A stretch of 64,000 nucleotides of DNA from Gigaspora rosea (GCA_003550325.1 QKWP01001175.1:1-64000), one strand, 5' to 3'. Shown: positions 35,900 through 46,965, counted from the stretch's first letter. Notes: a model not told the origin generated them from the sequence alone. Made by a program: numbers and translations.

Positions 35900-37495
35900 T
35901 ATAAATCTACAAAGATATCAACAACTAAAGACCTATCTAGAGACTGCTAAAATACCTACTAATATAGATCGCTCACAATGGAGGAAATTTAGGATACAAG
36001 CTGCTCAATATTTTCTCAATAATAACTTACTATATCGAAGAAATAAAAAAGAACATGAACCTTTATTAAAGGTAATTAAAAAAAGTGAACTAGAACAAGT
36101 ACTATTCGGGCTCCATTTAGATTTAATCGCCAGTCACTTCAGTATAGAGTCTACCTATAATAAAGCAAGAAATAAATGCTTTTGGCTTCAAATGTACAAA
36201 ACTATCTAGGAATATGTACAGACTTGTGATATGTGTTAGCAATAAGGTGCTCCAGGATCTCATAAGAAACTCCACCTATTACAAATAGGTGCCCCTTTCG
36301 ATAGAATAGGCATAGATATAGTGGGATCTTTTAAAAATATAACTAAGGAGGAGAATCGATATATCGTAGTTGACACTGAATACTTAACAAAGTGGTCTGA
36401 AACATGGTCCATACCAGATATAACAGCACCCACTATAGCAAAGTTCATTTATGAAGACATACTATGTTGTCACAGGTGTTCAAAAACTTTTCTTTCTAAC
36501 CAAGGGCATTTTTTTTGCAATAAAATCATAGATGCTCTGTGTGAAATCATAACGATGATGGCCTATTACTAATTAGCAGCCGTATACTACTCACAAACAA
36601 ATGGTCTTACTGAAAAATTCAATAAAATGCTGTATTCAACTTTAGTAAAACTGGTAGAAGACTACAAAACCATCTGGAATACTCTACTATCAGTAGTTCT
36701 ATTCGCATACTATACCCTCCCAAATCATACCACCAAGTATAATTCCTTTTTCCTTACCTATGGATGATATGCCAATCTTCCATTAGATCTATAACTACAA
36801 CAAAGAGAAAAAACAGAAGAGCTATTAGAACAATCATTAGATCTATATAAAAAGAAAATTACAGAACAACTACATTAACAAAGGTTCCAAGCCCAAAATA
36901 ATATTCAAAAAGCACAACAAAAACAAAAAGAGTATCATAACTGCAATCTAAAACCTATAAAATTTAAAATTGGTAAGCAAGTTCTAATGGGTGGTAATCA
37001 ATTAATCAACAATCACTTCACCGACATAACATTTCACTGACAATTATTCACCAACACGTTTATTTTACTGACAGTTTATTTCACTGAAGCTCATTTTACC
37101 GACAAAGTAATTCTGGTCATTGTCGTTAAGGTCAGGGTAGTATTAGGTAGAATTAGGGTTAAAGTTAGGGTGCTTTTTGAAAAAAAACTTGGCGATGAAA
37201 TGAACTTTGGTGAAACAAACTGTCGGTAAAATGAACTTGTCAGTGAGTATTTGTTAGTAAAATATTATGTCGGTAAAGTGATTGTTGGTGAAATAATACG
37301 AACCCAGTTTTAATATATAAGTCAGCCAAAGAAAAAGTATATGAAGATAAATTAAAAGAAAAATAGAAAGGACCTTACTTCGTGCATAATTATAAAGCAC
37401 CAGGAATATACAAGTTAAAAAATGAAAATCGAAAAATCCTGAAGAAATTAGTAAATACGAATAGATTAAAATAATATTATAAAAGATCTGCATAG
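35900..37495 (+). pseudogene. Gypsy integrase region with GPY/F module
   Basis: Integrase landmarks follow RNase H: a zinc-binding-type H/C segment around 36115-36240, the core near 36300-36760 (FDRIGIDIVG; TEKFNKMLYS in the E-motif region) and, beyond a MULE-type MITE at 36989-37305, a GPYFVHNYKAPGIYKL segment near 37368 that is the GPY/F module of Ty3/gypsy integrases. No chromodomain was recognised. Broken. Confidence 0.75.
36989..37305. mobile_element. MULE-type MITE with 9-bp target duplication
   Basis: Left arm CAACAATCACTTCACCGACA and right arm with its inverse (TGTCGGTAAAGTGATTGTTG) extend for more than 60 bp; termini GGGTGGTA and TACGAACCC. Flanks AGTTCTAAT (36980-36988) and AGTTTTAAT (37306-37314) form a 9-bp duplication with one mismatch, the Mutator-like length. 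The centre has AATTAGGGTTAAAGTTAGGG. Confidence 0.75.
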
Positions 37496-37997
37496 GAACC
37501 AACTAAAGAAAAAAATTATATGAGAGCATAAAATTGAAGTATTGTACATACCGATAATGTACTACTCAGAGAATCTCGTATTTTAAAAGGAGAAAGTGCA
37601 ATAAAGTAGGTAATATTAGGCAGTATTAGGAAGTATTATAGTAGTACTAACTATTGGTATGCTGATATCATCAGGAAATTTTATGTATAGATATTAATCG
37701 ATATATAATAGTTAATCATTTTATATCAATTAAAAAATAATAATATATATCAATTAACTGGTTAAAAATCGATATATATCTATAATCGATATATATCATT
37801 TTTATATTAAATTGTTATATCTACAAATTGATTATAATTGTAATTATTTGAAATGATATATAACGATTAACAGATCTTTGCCCCATTACAAATAAAAAAA
37901 AAACAGAGTTCAAAATTTCTTAAGCCCATTTGATCCATAAATTACTATAGATCATAAAAATATATTCCACAAAATATGTAAAAAAAACTTAAAAAAA

Positions 37998-38293
37998 NNN
38001 NNNNNNNNNNNNNNNNNNNNNNNNNNNNNNNNNNNNNNNNNNNNNNNNNNNNNNNNNNNNNNNNNNNNNNNNNNNNNNNNNNNNNNNNNNNNNNNNNNNN
38101 NNNNNNNNNNNNNNNNNNNNNNNNNNNNNNNNNNNNNNNNNNNNNNNNNNNNNNNNNNNNNNNNNNNNNNNNNNNNNNNNNNNNNNNNNNNNNNNNNNNN
38201 NNNNNNNNNNNNNNNNNNNNNNNNNNNNNNNNNNNNNNNNNNNNNNNNNNNNNNNNNNNNNNNNNNNNNNNNNNNNNNNNNNNNNNNNNNNNN
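37998..38293. other. Assembly gap (296 N)
   Basis: A run of N. It lies at the start of the T-rich repeat array, so the true length of the array is unknown. Confidence 0.99.
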
Positions 38294-39300
38294 TTTTGTT
38301 TCATTTTTTTTAGTTTTGTTTTGTTTTTTTTTATTTATATTTTTTTTTATTTTTTAATTTTTTTTACTTTATTTTTACACTTTACCACTAGCACCTTGCA
38401 AGAAATCCAATGACTTTCTAGCACTTTGCGCAAGCCAACTTAGCCTTTCGACAATTTGCAAAAATACACAACACCTTTCTTAAGCAATTTCAAAAGTTCA
38501 AAAATGCAAGTTTTTACAAATTTTTGCAAGTTTTTGCAAGGTTTCGTTTTATTTATTTTTTCATTTCATGTTTTGTTTTTTTTTATTAATTTATTTATTC
38601 CGCTACTTTGCGAAAACCTTTGACGATTTCTGAATTGCAAAACATGAACTCGAAATGGAGATTTGGGCTTTGTTTATTTTTTATTTAGTTTGCTTACATT
38701 TTTGTTTTTTGTTTGTTTTCTTTTTTTTTACTTATTTTTTTAATTTTATTTTATTTATCCTTTACTTCTTTTAGAACTTTGCAAAAAAATGGCTTAACTT
38801 TTCTGGCACTTTACAAGAACACCAATTCTAACATCTCTGGCACTTTGCAAGAAGTCATGAATATAAATGAATATAATTAAATATAAGTGAATATAAGTGA
38901 AATATAATAGTTTATTTTTTTCGTTTTTGTTTTTTTTGTTATTTTTTCAGTTTGTTTTTTTGTTTTTTGTTTGTTTTTTTTACTTATTTTTTAATTTTAT
39001 TTTATTTTATTTATTCCTTACTTCTTTCAGAACTTTGAAAGTAAATGATTTAACTTTCCAGCACTTTGCAAGAAATAGCAAATATAAGCAAATATAAGCA
39101 AATATGAGCGAATATAAGGAATATAATAGTTTATTTTTTTGTTATTTTTTTTTGGTTTCATTTTTTTTAAATTTATTTTTTTTTGGCATTTTTTTATAAT
39201 AATACATAATAAAATATATAATATTTAAAATATAATAATAATAAATAAAAAAAATAAAAGTTTATATTAAAAATTGCGAAAACTTGCGAAAACCTGTAAA
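38294..39300. repeat. T-rich tandem-like repeat, locus 1
   Basis: Degenerate units with CACTTTGCAAGAA, GCAAGTTTTTGCAAGGTTTC and long TTTTATTTATTTTT stretches, ending with an AATACATAATAAAATATATA tail near 39200 that is also found after locus 2 (62100-63180). Confidence 0.65.
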
Positions 39301-39372
39301 ACATTTAAAAATTTGCAAAAAGTATGATTATGTGAATATAATAATTATTAATTGATATTATATCAGATATAT

Positions 39373-39532
39373 GTTGTGTTCTGATACCCGATTCAGAAAC
39401 GGGCTGCCCAAGATGAGAATTTTGTAGCAGAATTAGGACTTTAGGTAACTTTAGGGTTAGGTTAGGCTAGAGTTAGAGGTAGAATTAGGCCAGATTCCAA
39501 ATTGGAACAAATTCTTATCTGGGACACAACTT
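39373..39532. mobile_element. 160-bp MITE with GTTGTGT ends and telomere-like core
   Basis: Ends GTTGTGTTCTGATAC and inverse of CTGGGACACAAC; inner inverted words GAGAATTTTG/CAAATTCTTATC. Contains TTAGGGTTAGGTTAGG near 39432. Target duplication not clear. Confidence 0.45.
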
Positions 39533-40280
39533 ATATATTGATTAATATCTATATCAGATACATATCGATTACTATCACTATCAATAGAAATCGACAGAGG
39601 TGTTGAGTATTGATATATATCTTACCAGTTAGTAATCGATATATATCTATATAAAAATTTGCCGATGATTTACTATGATGAACATATGATCATGGCACAT
39701 GATAATGATCACATGATCCTTTGTTTAACGGCCATTATTAAGTTTCAAACCCTGTAGTATAGACAATAGATTATGTAGTATAGTTACAAGAATAAATACT
39801 TATTTATTTAATTATACATATACTTATTATTCGATTTATCGCATATTTGTTATTTATTTATTGTTTATTATTTAGTTTATTTACTGCTATACATTTATTT
39901 ATTATTGCCAGATCCCTGCACTATATAATAATCATTACACTATTAGTACCCCAATTGGTCATGTTATCATTATGCATTAGCCATTATGACTACAATCGTT
40001 AGATATTAATAGGTACTGATTATTATACATAATATCAGCCTAACCTTAAAATTTGTAAACGTATTATCTAAGAATAGAGATATCAATGATTAAATAGAAA
40101 AAAAAAGCTATAAAAATGCAAAGCAAAAGACCTTATTAAAGGCAAATTTCAGTCATTTTTCAATCTATTTATTTCAATAAAATCTCTAAATTCTCTTAAA
40201 ACTCCAAAAATCTATAAACAGTTGAACGTTTCGATTACAATATAGCAGAAGAAAAAAATAAAAAAATATATATATATATA

Positions 40281-40714
40281 CAGTTGCCTCTCTCTAATCC
40301 GAACCTCTCTAAACCAAACACTATTAAATTCTCTTTAAAGTGAAAAAATCTTCTAGAACATTTGTAAATTTTATTATAAAGTTTGAATAAGCCATATATA
40401 ACTTTTTGAAAACTAAACTTTTTCAAATTTTTACATAGTAAAAAAAAGTTGTCCTGGCCAGTATCTGAAATTGGGTTGCAAAATCTGCGAACCGCAACAA
40501 ATTTGAAATTTTCGCAACCAAAATCTGAAGTACATATGCGAATTTCACATATAAATTTGCATAAATTTTGATTAAATGCTTATGTTTGCAACCAAATTTT
40601 TATATATTCTTATAATCTGCAACTATTTTTTTTTATTTAGTTGTAGCCCACAACTAATTTAAAAATTGAATTTTAAACACTAGTTCTAGCAGTTCAGATT
40701 AGAAAGGGTTGACT
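40281..40714. mobile_element. Pogo/Tigger-like MITE (TA target)
   Basis: Left end CAGTTGCCTCTCTCTAATCC and right end inverse of GATTAGAAAGGGTTGAC, ending in runs of TATA. CAGT-YNCCYTCTCTAAT-CCGAAC ends resemble pogo/Tigger termini. A related Tigger-like start is also repeated internally (AACCTCTCTAAACC). Confidence 0.6.
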
Positions 40715-40732
40715 ATATATATATATATAATA

Positions 40733-41050
40733 GTATAGATAATTTTAAAATTAAATAACTTTTGATCTACTGGTCCGATTTGAATGAATCAACTACCAAA
40801 ATGTTTGCCTCAATGAGATGAATCTAACAAGTCTAAAATTATAAAAATCTAATCACAGGGTCTTAATATTGCTAAAGTTTTTTACAATTTTAAAATTATA
40901 AAAAACTTTAGTAATCTTAGAATCCTGTGATTGGATTTTTATAATTTTAGTTTGTTAGGTTTATCTTATTGAGGCAAACATTTTGGTAGTTAAATTATCC
41001 AAATTGGACCAGTAGATCAGAAGTTATTCAATTTTAAAAATATCTATACT
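40733..41050. repeat. Foldback with GTCTCANTGAGAC-type module
   Basis: Arms AATAACTTTTGATCTACTGG and its inverse, each with a GCCTCAATGAGAT-like palindrome and CTAATCACAGGGTC or GATCCTGTGATTGG; short ATTTTAAAATT loop near 40887. Same module as at 14098, 32048 and the PIF-type MITEs. Confidence 0.75.
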
Positions 41051-41159
41051 ATTATATATAATATCGTTATAGAATGAATAGTTATTATTTTATTTATTAT
41101 TTTATTATTTTATTATTTATATTATATCTTGTATTTTATTATCTTGAGAAGTTGGATAA

Positions 41160-41297
41160 TTAGAATAGTTCATAGCACTTATACTACTTATAATGCTTAT
41201 AATGCTTATAATGCTTATAATGCTTACATTGCTTATAATGCTTATAACGCTTATACTGCTTATAATACTTATATTGCTTGTAATAATTATACTGCTT
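41160..41297. repeat. 9-bp tandem repeat (GCTTATAAT)n
   Basis: About 14 copies of GCTTATAAT with single-base variants. Related units resume at 41820-41887 and 42360-42400, so the array has been split by the insertions at about 41300-41815 and 41888-42357. Confidence 0.85.
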
Positions 41298-41302
41298 AAA
41301 GG

Positions 41303-41770
41303 TAGTAGATGAATCCGGATTTATATTTATATCCGGATTAATCTAGTTGTTAAACAAATTCGGATTCAATTTTTTGAACCAACTATATCCGAATATAATA
41401 CAATTCAGATATAATATATATCCGGATACAATATAATCTGGATACAAGATATAATCCGGATACAACATATAATCTGGATATAATATATAATTCAGATATG
41501 TGTACTACCAAAGGAAAACCTGCCATTGGGTTTAACTTATATTTTGTATTGGGCACAGTCTCTAATAAATTAGAGTACAAAATATAACTGAACGAAATTA
41601 CATAATTGCTATTTAACCATATATATAGATTTATATCTGGATATAGATTTATATCCGGATATAGATTTGTATCCGGATTTAGATTTGTATCCGAATTTAG
41701 ATTTGTATCAGATTAATTCGAATATATTTATATCCGGATTTAAATAAAATTAATCTGGATTCATTTTTTT
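41303..41770. repeat. ATCCGGAT-rich inverted/tandem repeat element
   Basis: Dozens of TATCCGGATA-like words in both tandem and inverted order, with GATGAATCCGGATT near 41308 facing the inverse at about 41750-41767. The centre (41500-41575) has a GC-richer stretch ending in CCCAATA/CAGTCTCTAA that resembles the sequence near 1438. A 65-codon frame here is produced by the repeats only. Confidence 0.5.
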
Positions 41771-41887
41771 TTAATTCTAGTTATATCCAGATTGGAAAAA
41801 TTATCTTGGTTCTAACTCTAATACTGCTTATAATGCTTGTATCACTTATAGCAATTATGTTGCTCTTGATAATTGTAATGCTTATTA

Positions 41888-42357
41888 GAGGGCATCCATA
41901 AATAACGTTATATACCCCCTCATAATAGCACTTGACCCCCTCTACTATATAAAAAAATTTTTCAAAATCCCTATGTTTATATATAAAATTTTACAAAAAC
42001 TTGAATATATTGTGATACAGTAATCCTATTTAGATGATTTAGGTACCATTCGATTCGTCTCAGTGAGACGAATCTAATAATACCAAAATCATTTCATTTG
42101 GATTACTGGATCAAAAGTTATTCGCAAAAAACTATTGATTTTTTAGTAATTTTATAAGAAAACATAATAACCAATAGTATTTGGCCAATAACTTTTGATC
42201 CAGTAATCTAAATATAATGAAATTGGTACCATTCGACTCCTCTCACTGAGACGAATCGAATGGTACCAAAATCATTAAATTTGGACTACTGAATCAAATT
42301 TTAGCAACGTTATTGTTCGTCTGACACCTCTTGTATAATGTTATTTATGGATGCTCC
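41888..42357. mobile_element. PIF/Harbinger-type MITE, GGGCATCCATAAATAACG family, copy 1
   Basis: Ends GAGGGCATCCATAAATAACG and inverse of GTTATTTATGGATGCTCC, flanked by TTA (41885-41887 and 42358-42360). Inside are two module copies with CGTCTCAGTGAGACG and CCTCTCACTGAGACG palindromes. Confidence 0.85.
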
Positions 42358-42400
42358 TTATTGTAAATCAATGCTTATAGTGCTTATTCTAGAATATATT

Positions 42401-42706
42401 TAAAGACACAGAATTTCCCTTAGTTAAACTAAACCAAGACACCGCATTTCTCTCTATATTTATTATATATCTTGTACTGGGATTTTTTAGAAATAGAGAC
42501 CTAAGGATAGCCCTATAATAGATTATTAATAAATAAACTATTTATTTTAATAATACCAAGTTTATTATTAAGTAATAGTAAAATTTATAACTCCTTACTG
42601 TTGAAATACTATCACAAACTGCTCTTAGAAAAGAGTGTAATTTCTTGCAGACTAAGGAATTATACCTATCTCTTGAACACTACTATAAACTGATAAAGTT
42701 TCTATA
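42401..42706. other. Spacer, no gene
   Basis: AT-rich, nothing supported. Confidence 0.3.
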
Positions 42707-42990
42707 GGACCTCAGACATCTAGTACAGAGGCCATACTAGTTTTTTTTTAGCAAAAACCCTTGAAATTTGAAAAGCAAAAAACAGTTTTTGGCAATTATC
42801 TTGGCATCCAATGATCCAATTTGAATAAACTTTTTTTTAAAATGAAGCTCTTAGTGATGCACATCTAACAAAAAAAGCTTATTCAATTCTGATTACAGAA
42901 TTAGAAGTTATTTAAACAAATATATTTTGTCATTTTGGCCAAAATTGGCCAAAATTCAGTTATGCCCTATATGAGAGATGTCTGGGGTCC
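42707..42990. mobile_element. TA-target MITE with GGACCYCAGACATCT ends
   Basis: Ends GGACCTCAGACATCT and inverse of AGATGTCTGGGGTCC, flanked by TA (42705-42706 and 42991-42992). The interior looks like a very diverged form of the palindrome module (ATGATCCAATTTGAATAAAC ... GATTACAGAATTAGAAGTTA). Confidence 0.65.
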
Positions 42991-42992
42991 TA

Positions 42993-43690
42993 TCCCTGTA
43001 GCTATATCATTATTATAGTAAGAAGTTAAAGAAGGCCTCCCTAATGTAACAATATATGTATATATATTATATATATATTTAATATAATTCAACCAATTAG
43101 AATTAATATTACACTATAGATAAATAGAGTAGGTTATTAGTAGAGATATATTACATAATAAATGGTATGCTCCTAACTTATTTTTGAGCACTAAGTAAAA
43201 GTTTTTAGTACAAAATTTTACATATAATATAAACTTTCTAATCCAACCCTAATACTAATCCTAACTCAAATCTTAGTTTTTTTAAATATTTATAATAGAT
43301 CAGTGATAATTACTACTAGTAAGTTTTAGTAAAATTTATTTTTTATTATTAACTGTATTTTAAAGAATACATTTATAAATTTTTATATTTTTTTAATTAA
43401 TTTTAAAAATTTTTATATTTAGTAAGTGCTAAAAGCATTATATTTTTTTGTTATAGTTTCTATAAAAAAAAAAAAAAAATACAACTTTTTAATACAAATT
43501 ATATAAACACAAAATTTAAAAAAAAATCAATAAAAAAAAATTTTTTTTTTTGACGATCCCTTGTACCAAATTTTCCAAAAACTCAGATCTACGAAACTAT
43601 GCAGTTAACATATTTATATACAACAAAACTCTACCAAAGCTACTGTCGGGTACAAAGTCCATTTACTGTATATTCTGCGACTAAAATAGA
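42993..43690. other. AT-rich spacer, no gene
   Basis: Contains AACCCTAATACTAATCCTAA near 43245 and poly(A)/poly(T) runs. No gene seen. Confidence 0.35.
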
Positions 43691-43726
43691 GATGAAAAAG
43701 AACAGTAGACTTATAAGCGAGGCACC

Positions 43727-44035
43727 TTGGAGGCTTTGGTGCTATTGAGCAAAGATGTAGCAGAGAAACTCTGGAGCTTTGTCAAGGCCTATGAATATGA
43801 AAATAGAAGTAGATACTTGGTTAGAGATGTTATTCTGTACAGCATAACTCTTATAGCTCCTTTATTTTGGTACTCTTTTCCTGGACTGCTTTGGATGTTT
43901 CAAAATTTCACAAAAAGTGGGCAATTCAGCGTACCTCCTCCAAAAGATCAGCAGTGTTTACTTCTCCCAAATCCGGACGTGTCTACCGAAATGGAATCTC
44001 TCACGAGGATATTTGGGTTAATGCTTACCAAATAA
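43727..44035 (+). other. Unrecognised open frame of 102 codons
   Basis: The frame is open from a TTG just after an in-frame TAG and has more even base composition than the surroundings. It contains a hydrophobic stretch (ILYSITLIAPLFWYSF) and ends with a polar tail. It has no ATG at its start, no recognisable domain and no intron signals that extend it. It could be a fragment of a host gene or an unlabelled retroelement; I do not assign a function. Confidence 0.25.
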
Positions 44036-44131
44036 ACAATGACTAGTGTAATAGAGATCGGAGGGATCACGTGTAGAAATTTCTAGAAGTTAGATGTTCT
44101 TTTTTCTTTTTCTCTTTCTAGACTACATATT

Positions 44132-45183
44132 GTTTTTTTTTTCCAAGTCAAAGTGCTCACTTCGGGGTAGAGCTTTTTTATTCAAGATAATCAGACCCTG
44201 GATGCCCTACATGGAGGGACATCTAATATTTGTACATTAATAAGAGTACAACTAGCCTTACTTGCAACTTTTGGTTGCCTATTCAAGTAGCTACCCGAAA
44301 GTTCTACACTAGCTGTCATATCTGCAACCCACATACTGGCATTGCCTATTTAAACCCTCTGATTACTGCCTCCTGTCAGCCTGTCTTGTATCACCAGAAC
44401 ATTGTTCCGGATACTAACCTGTCCTCTTTAGGACTAGTTTATCCCAGTGGGAAACTTGATAGAGCGGTCCCTGTCCCACACAGGTATCACCTACACTTCG
44501 GTAGCGTATGCATTTGCCGAAACCAACACTTGCAGTTAGAGGTAGTTACCTAACCGCTATCATTACCTACTTCTGCCCTTATAGAGTTCACCTGATTCTA
44601 GTACCGTTCTATTCTTTTTTCAGCTTCTTTCCTCCGGAAGCTTTCTTTCCCCAGTTGCCTTCCTACTTCCAATCCGAGAACCCGGAAGGGTTGGTCTACT
44701 CTGGTGAACCCAGGGCCCTTCCCACTGGTACATGATTTTGAAACACATGTCCTTTTCTTCCGGTGCGACCCCTGACGGTAGGGCCTGCAATGAACCCTTT
44801 TGTCGTAAGTCCGCTTTCGGTTAGTCCACTACCGATTAGTTCCCATCCGATTCCTGTTAGATACCGTTGAAAGTCTGGCTACCTCTCTACTCAGGTCTTG
44901 CCAAGTATGGTTTCCTTTTGTCCTACGGTTCTGTGCGTAACATAGCGCCTGCGCTCCCCAGGATCTATGCATCTCAATTTTGTACATAATACAGCGCCAG
45001 AGCTTCCAATATAAGTTGGTATAATCTAGGAAACAGATTTGTAAATCTGAGCTCAGAGTCCAGGTTACTGTAATACAGGTAAATTCTTCGAAATTGTCTT
45101 CAGTGGGATTCGAACTTTGTACCTTAGTTACAACTACTTGGGGAGTGACAACAATCCAACTACACTATGTCGCTACACCCTTT
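44132..45183 (-). mobile_element. tRNA-headed SINE-like element, tail type 2
   Basis: On the minus strand it starts near 45183 with GGGTGTAGCGACATAGTG, has the B-box-like AAAGTTCGAATCCCACTG about 70 nt on, and ends with GAAGTGAGCACTTTGACTTG plus poly(A) (T-run near 44132-44141). The tail half carries CAGCTAGTGTAGAACTTTCG, shared with 14920 and 53542. The two frames of about 100 codons inside are noncoding by position. Possible TSD TACATATWGT is weak. Confidence 0.7.
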
Positions 45184-45439
45184 AATACATATAGTGTTAG
45201 ATTAGATTTCTTCTATACAATACTATATAATTTTTAAAGCCTAACACAGGCAAAAATAGTATCGTTATGGCCATCTTTTTTTTGGCCTCTTTCTCCTTTT
45301 CTTTGTTTTTATTTTTTTGTTTATCCCCTTCCTTTTTATTTCTTGTCATATTTTTTTTTTAATTCATTAGTTTAGCACTCCTATTTTTTTTATCCTTTTT
45401 ATTTTTCTTTTTATTTTGTTGGTAGTTCTTTTACCTAGG

Positions 45440-45730
45440 AGGCTAGGAGAAGAAGGTTGGGGAAAGAAGATGGTCATGATGGGCTGGTAAGTCAGGTCAG
45501 TGATTCAGGGTAGATCGATCTGAGGTAAATCGATGCAAACCGATGAGACTAAATTACCCTTGGCAGGTCGCACATAGGTGCTCGAGTATTTAGATACTTT
45601 ATAGTAACCGGGTAAGCCACTCTTCGATTCAAACACCAAATGGTGGATGTAAAAAAATTTTCTTTTGGGAAATTATCATCTATAAAGCATTGAAGCATGA
45701 CATGATCATCAAGTTCAAAAAAAAAAAGTG
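45440..45730 (+). mobile_element. 5'-truncated LINE copy (3' end only)
   Basis: GGCAGGTCGCACATAGGTGC and GCATGACATGATCATCAAGT followed by poly(A) match the 3' end of the sense LINE (53417-53861) and the fragment at 53930-54160. The 5' side grades into a T-rich stretch (45270-45440). Confidence 0.6.
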
Positions 45731-45899
45731 TAAAAAAAAATACTTAAAGAAGTATCTTAGAAAATAGTATTTTAAAAAAAAATTTTAGTAAAAAGTGGGC
45801 TTTTGTATATATGCTATAGTAATATTGTCATAAAATAACTTTAAACAGTAATTTAAACAATTTTAAACAATTTTGTATAATTTTGAACAATTTTAAATA

Positions 45900-46471
45900 C
45901 ATGTCACTCTGGTTATACCGATAGCTGGATTAACCGACAGCTGGTTATATCGACACTTTTTTCAAAAAAAAAATCTATAATATTAAAAATTCATTAGTTA
46001 TACCGACAATTATAAGAGATATTGGTTATAACGACATAACGACAATTTTAATATTAAAAAATTATTTAAGATAATTTTTATTGCTGGATATAGTGACAAT
46101 TTTTATAAACTGACTGTCGTTATAGGTGTACCAATCAAATTAATTTTTAAATTTGTTTTATACTAAGCTTAGCATGAAACAATAAGCATAAAATAAATTC
46201 ATTTCATCATTTTATGCAAATATATGATAAATTTATTTTATGCTAAACATAAAACAAATTCATTTTGTGCTAAAATAAATTCATTTTGCCAAGTTTATTA
46301 TTCTTAGTATAAGCATGGTGAAAACAAAAAAATTTACCTCTGCCTAAGCCGACATATCTATACAATATCAATATAATGTTAGTATAGATAGAGATGCTTA
46401 TTAAACTGATATCTGGATATATCGACAATTTTTCCATTGCTGGAGAATGTCAATATAACCAGAGTGACGTG
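45900..46471. mobile_element. Tc1/mariner-type MITE (TA target), GTTATACCGAC-rich
   Basis: Ends CATGTCACTCTGGTTATACC and inverse of TATAACCAGAGTGACGTG, flanked by TA (45898-45899 and 46472-46473). The interior repeats TTATACCGACA/GGATATAGTGACA words in tandem and inverted order. 572 bp. Confidence 0.8.
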
Positions 46472-46944
46472 TAATTAAATAAAGTAAAATTACTTAAAAT
46501 TTTATTAAAATAACATATTTGAATTTTAATTAAAAAAAAAATGTGCTTGTTATTGGTAGCGACATGCCCTTGTGTAATGTACAATTAAAACAAATATAAA
46601 CACGTGTAAATTTATTTTTGTTAGGGTTAGAGTTCGGGTTAGGTTTAGGTTTAGAGATAATTATATAGTAAAATTTCACGAGAAAATTTTTTTTTGTTAG
46701 AATAAAGGGTGGTTTCATAGTCAAAATTTTCAGTTATCGTGATATTTTTGAAAACGGCATTTTTTCGCTTCATTTTCATGTTACACAATCAGGTATAATG
46801 TTACACCTAATCTTGATTCTTATTGGCACGGTTGGCATGGGACTGTCACCACTGGTGACAAATAGATTTACTCTTAATTAAAATGTGCTTAGCATTTAAA
46901 AATATATATAATTATATATTTTTTAAATGATTTATTAATTATTA
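46472..46944. other. Spacer and upstream part of an older retroposon
   Basis: TTAGGGTTAGAGTTCGGGTT telomere-like words near 46620. The last 100 bp probably belong to a retroposon whose tail continues at 53874 on the far side of the LINE insertion. Confidence 0.4.
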
Positions 46945-46965
46945 AACTGATAAGAGCACAGTAAA

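Larger units (their letters stand above)
37669..39666. mobile_element. TIR element inside the 3' LTR with T-rich repeat core and gap
   Basis: Left end CATCAGGAAATTTTATGTAT, right end TATAAAAATTTGCCGATG (inverse of CATCGGCAAATTTTTATA). The LTR sequence continues on both sides. The target duplication is unclear (perhaps ATAT/ATTT). The core contains 296 N, a T-rich array related to 62100-63180, and a small MITE at 39373-39532. Confidence 0.65.
15860..40239 (+). mobile_element. Ty3/gypsy LTR retrotransposon, broken, with many nested insertions
   Basis: A fossil Ty3/gypsy element spanning 24.4 kb because of nested insertions. Flanks carry ATAT (15856-15859 and 40240-40243). The 5' LTR runs 15860-29204 with an antisense LINE inside it; the 3' LTR is 37597-40239 with a 2-kb TIR element inside. 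After removing insertions each LTR is about 650-680 bp. A TGGCGATGATAACAGG string next to the 5' LTR (29207) fits a primer binding site and AAAAGGAGAAAG before 37597 fits the polypurine tract. Internal order is gag, protease, RT, RNase H, integrase and a GPY/F module, the Ty3/gypsy order. The coding part is heavily decayed, with more than ten breaks. LTR divergence and insertion layering make it the oldest layer of this nest. Confidence 0.85.
37597..40239 (+). repeat. 3' LTR with internal TIR element
   Basis: Starts TGCAATAAAGTAGGTAATAT directly after a purine tract and ends GATTACA. It is broken by the insertion 37669-39666; without that it is about 645 bp, matching the 5' LTR. A CA at 40238-40239 is followed by ATAT. 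Confidence 0.8.

Noticed and set aside
15860-40239. Polinton or envelope-bearing element
   Set aside because: No capsid, polymerase B or envelope signature; order gag-protease-RT-RNase H-integrase with LTRs fits Ty3/gypsy.
41160-41297. CRISPR-like array
   Set aside because: Repeats of 9 bp are contiguous, without unique spacers, and the window is eukaryotic.
41383-41580. Frame with YIISRLY/YVVSGLY repeats
   Set aside because: Produced by the TATCCGGATA repeat; not a protein repeat under selection.
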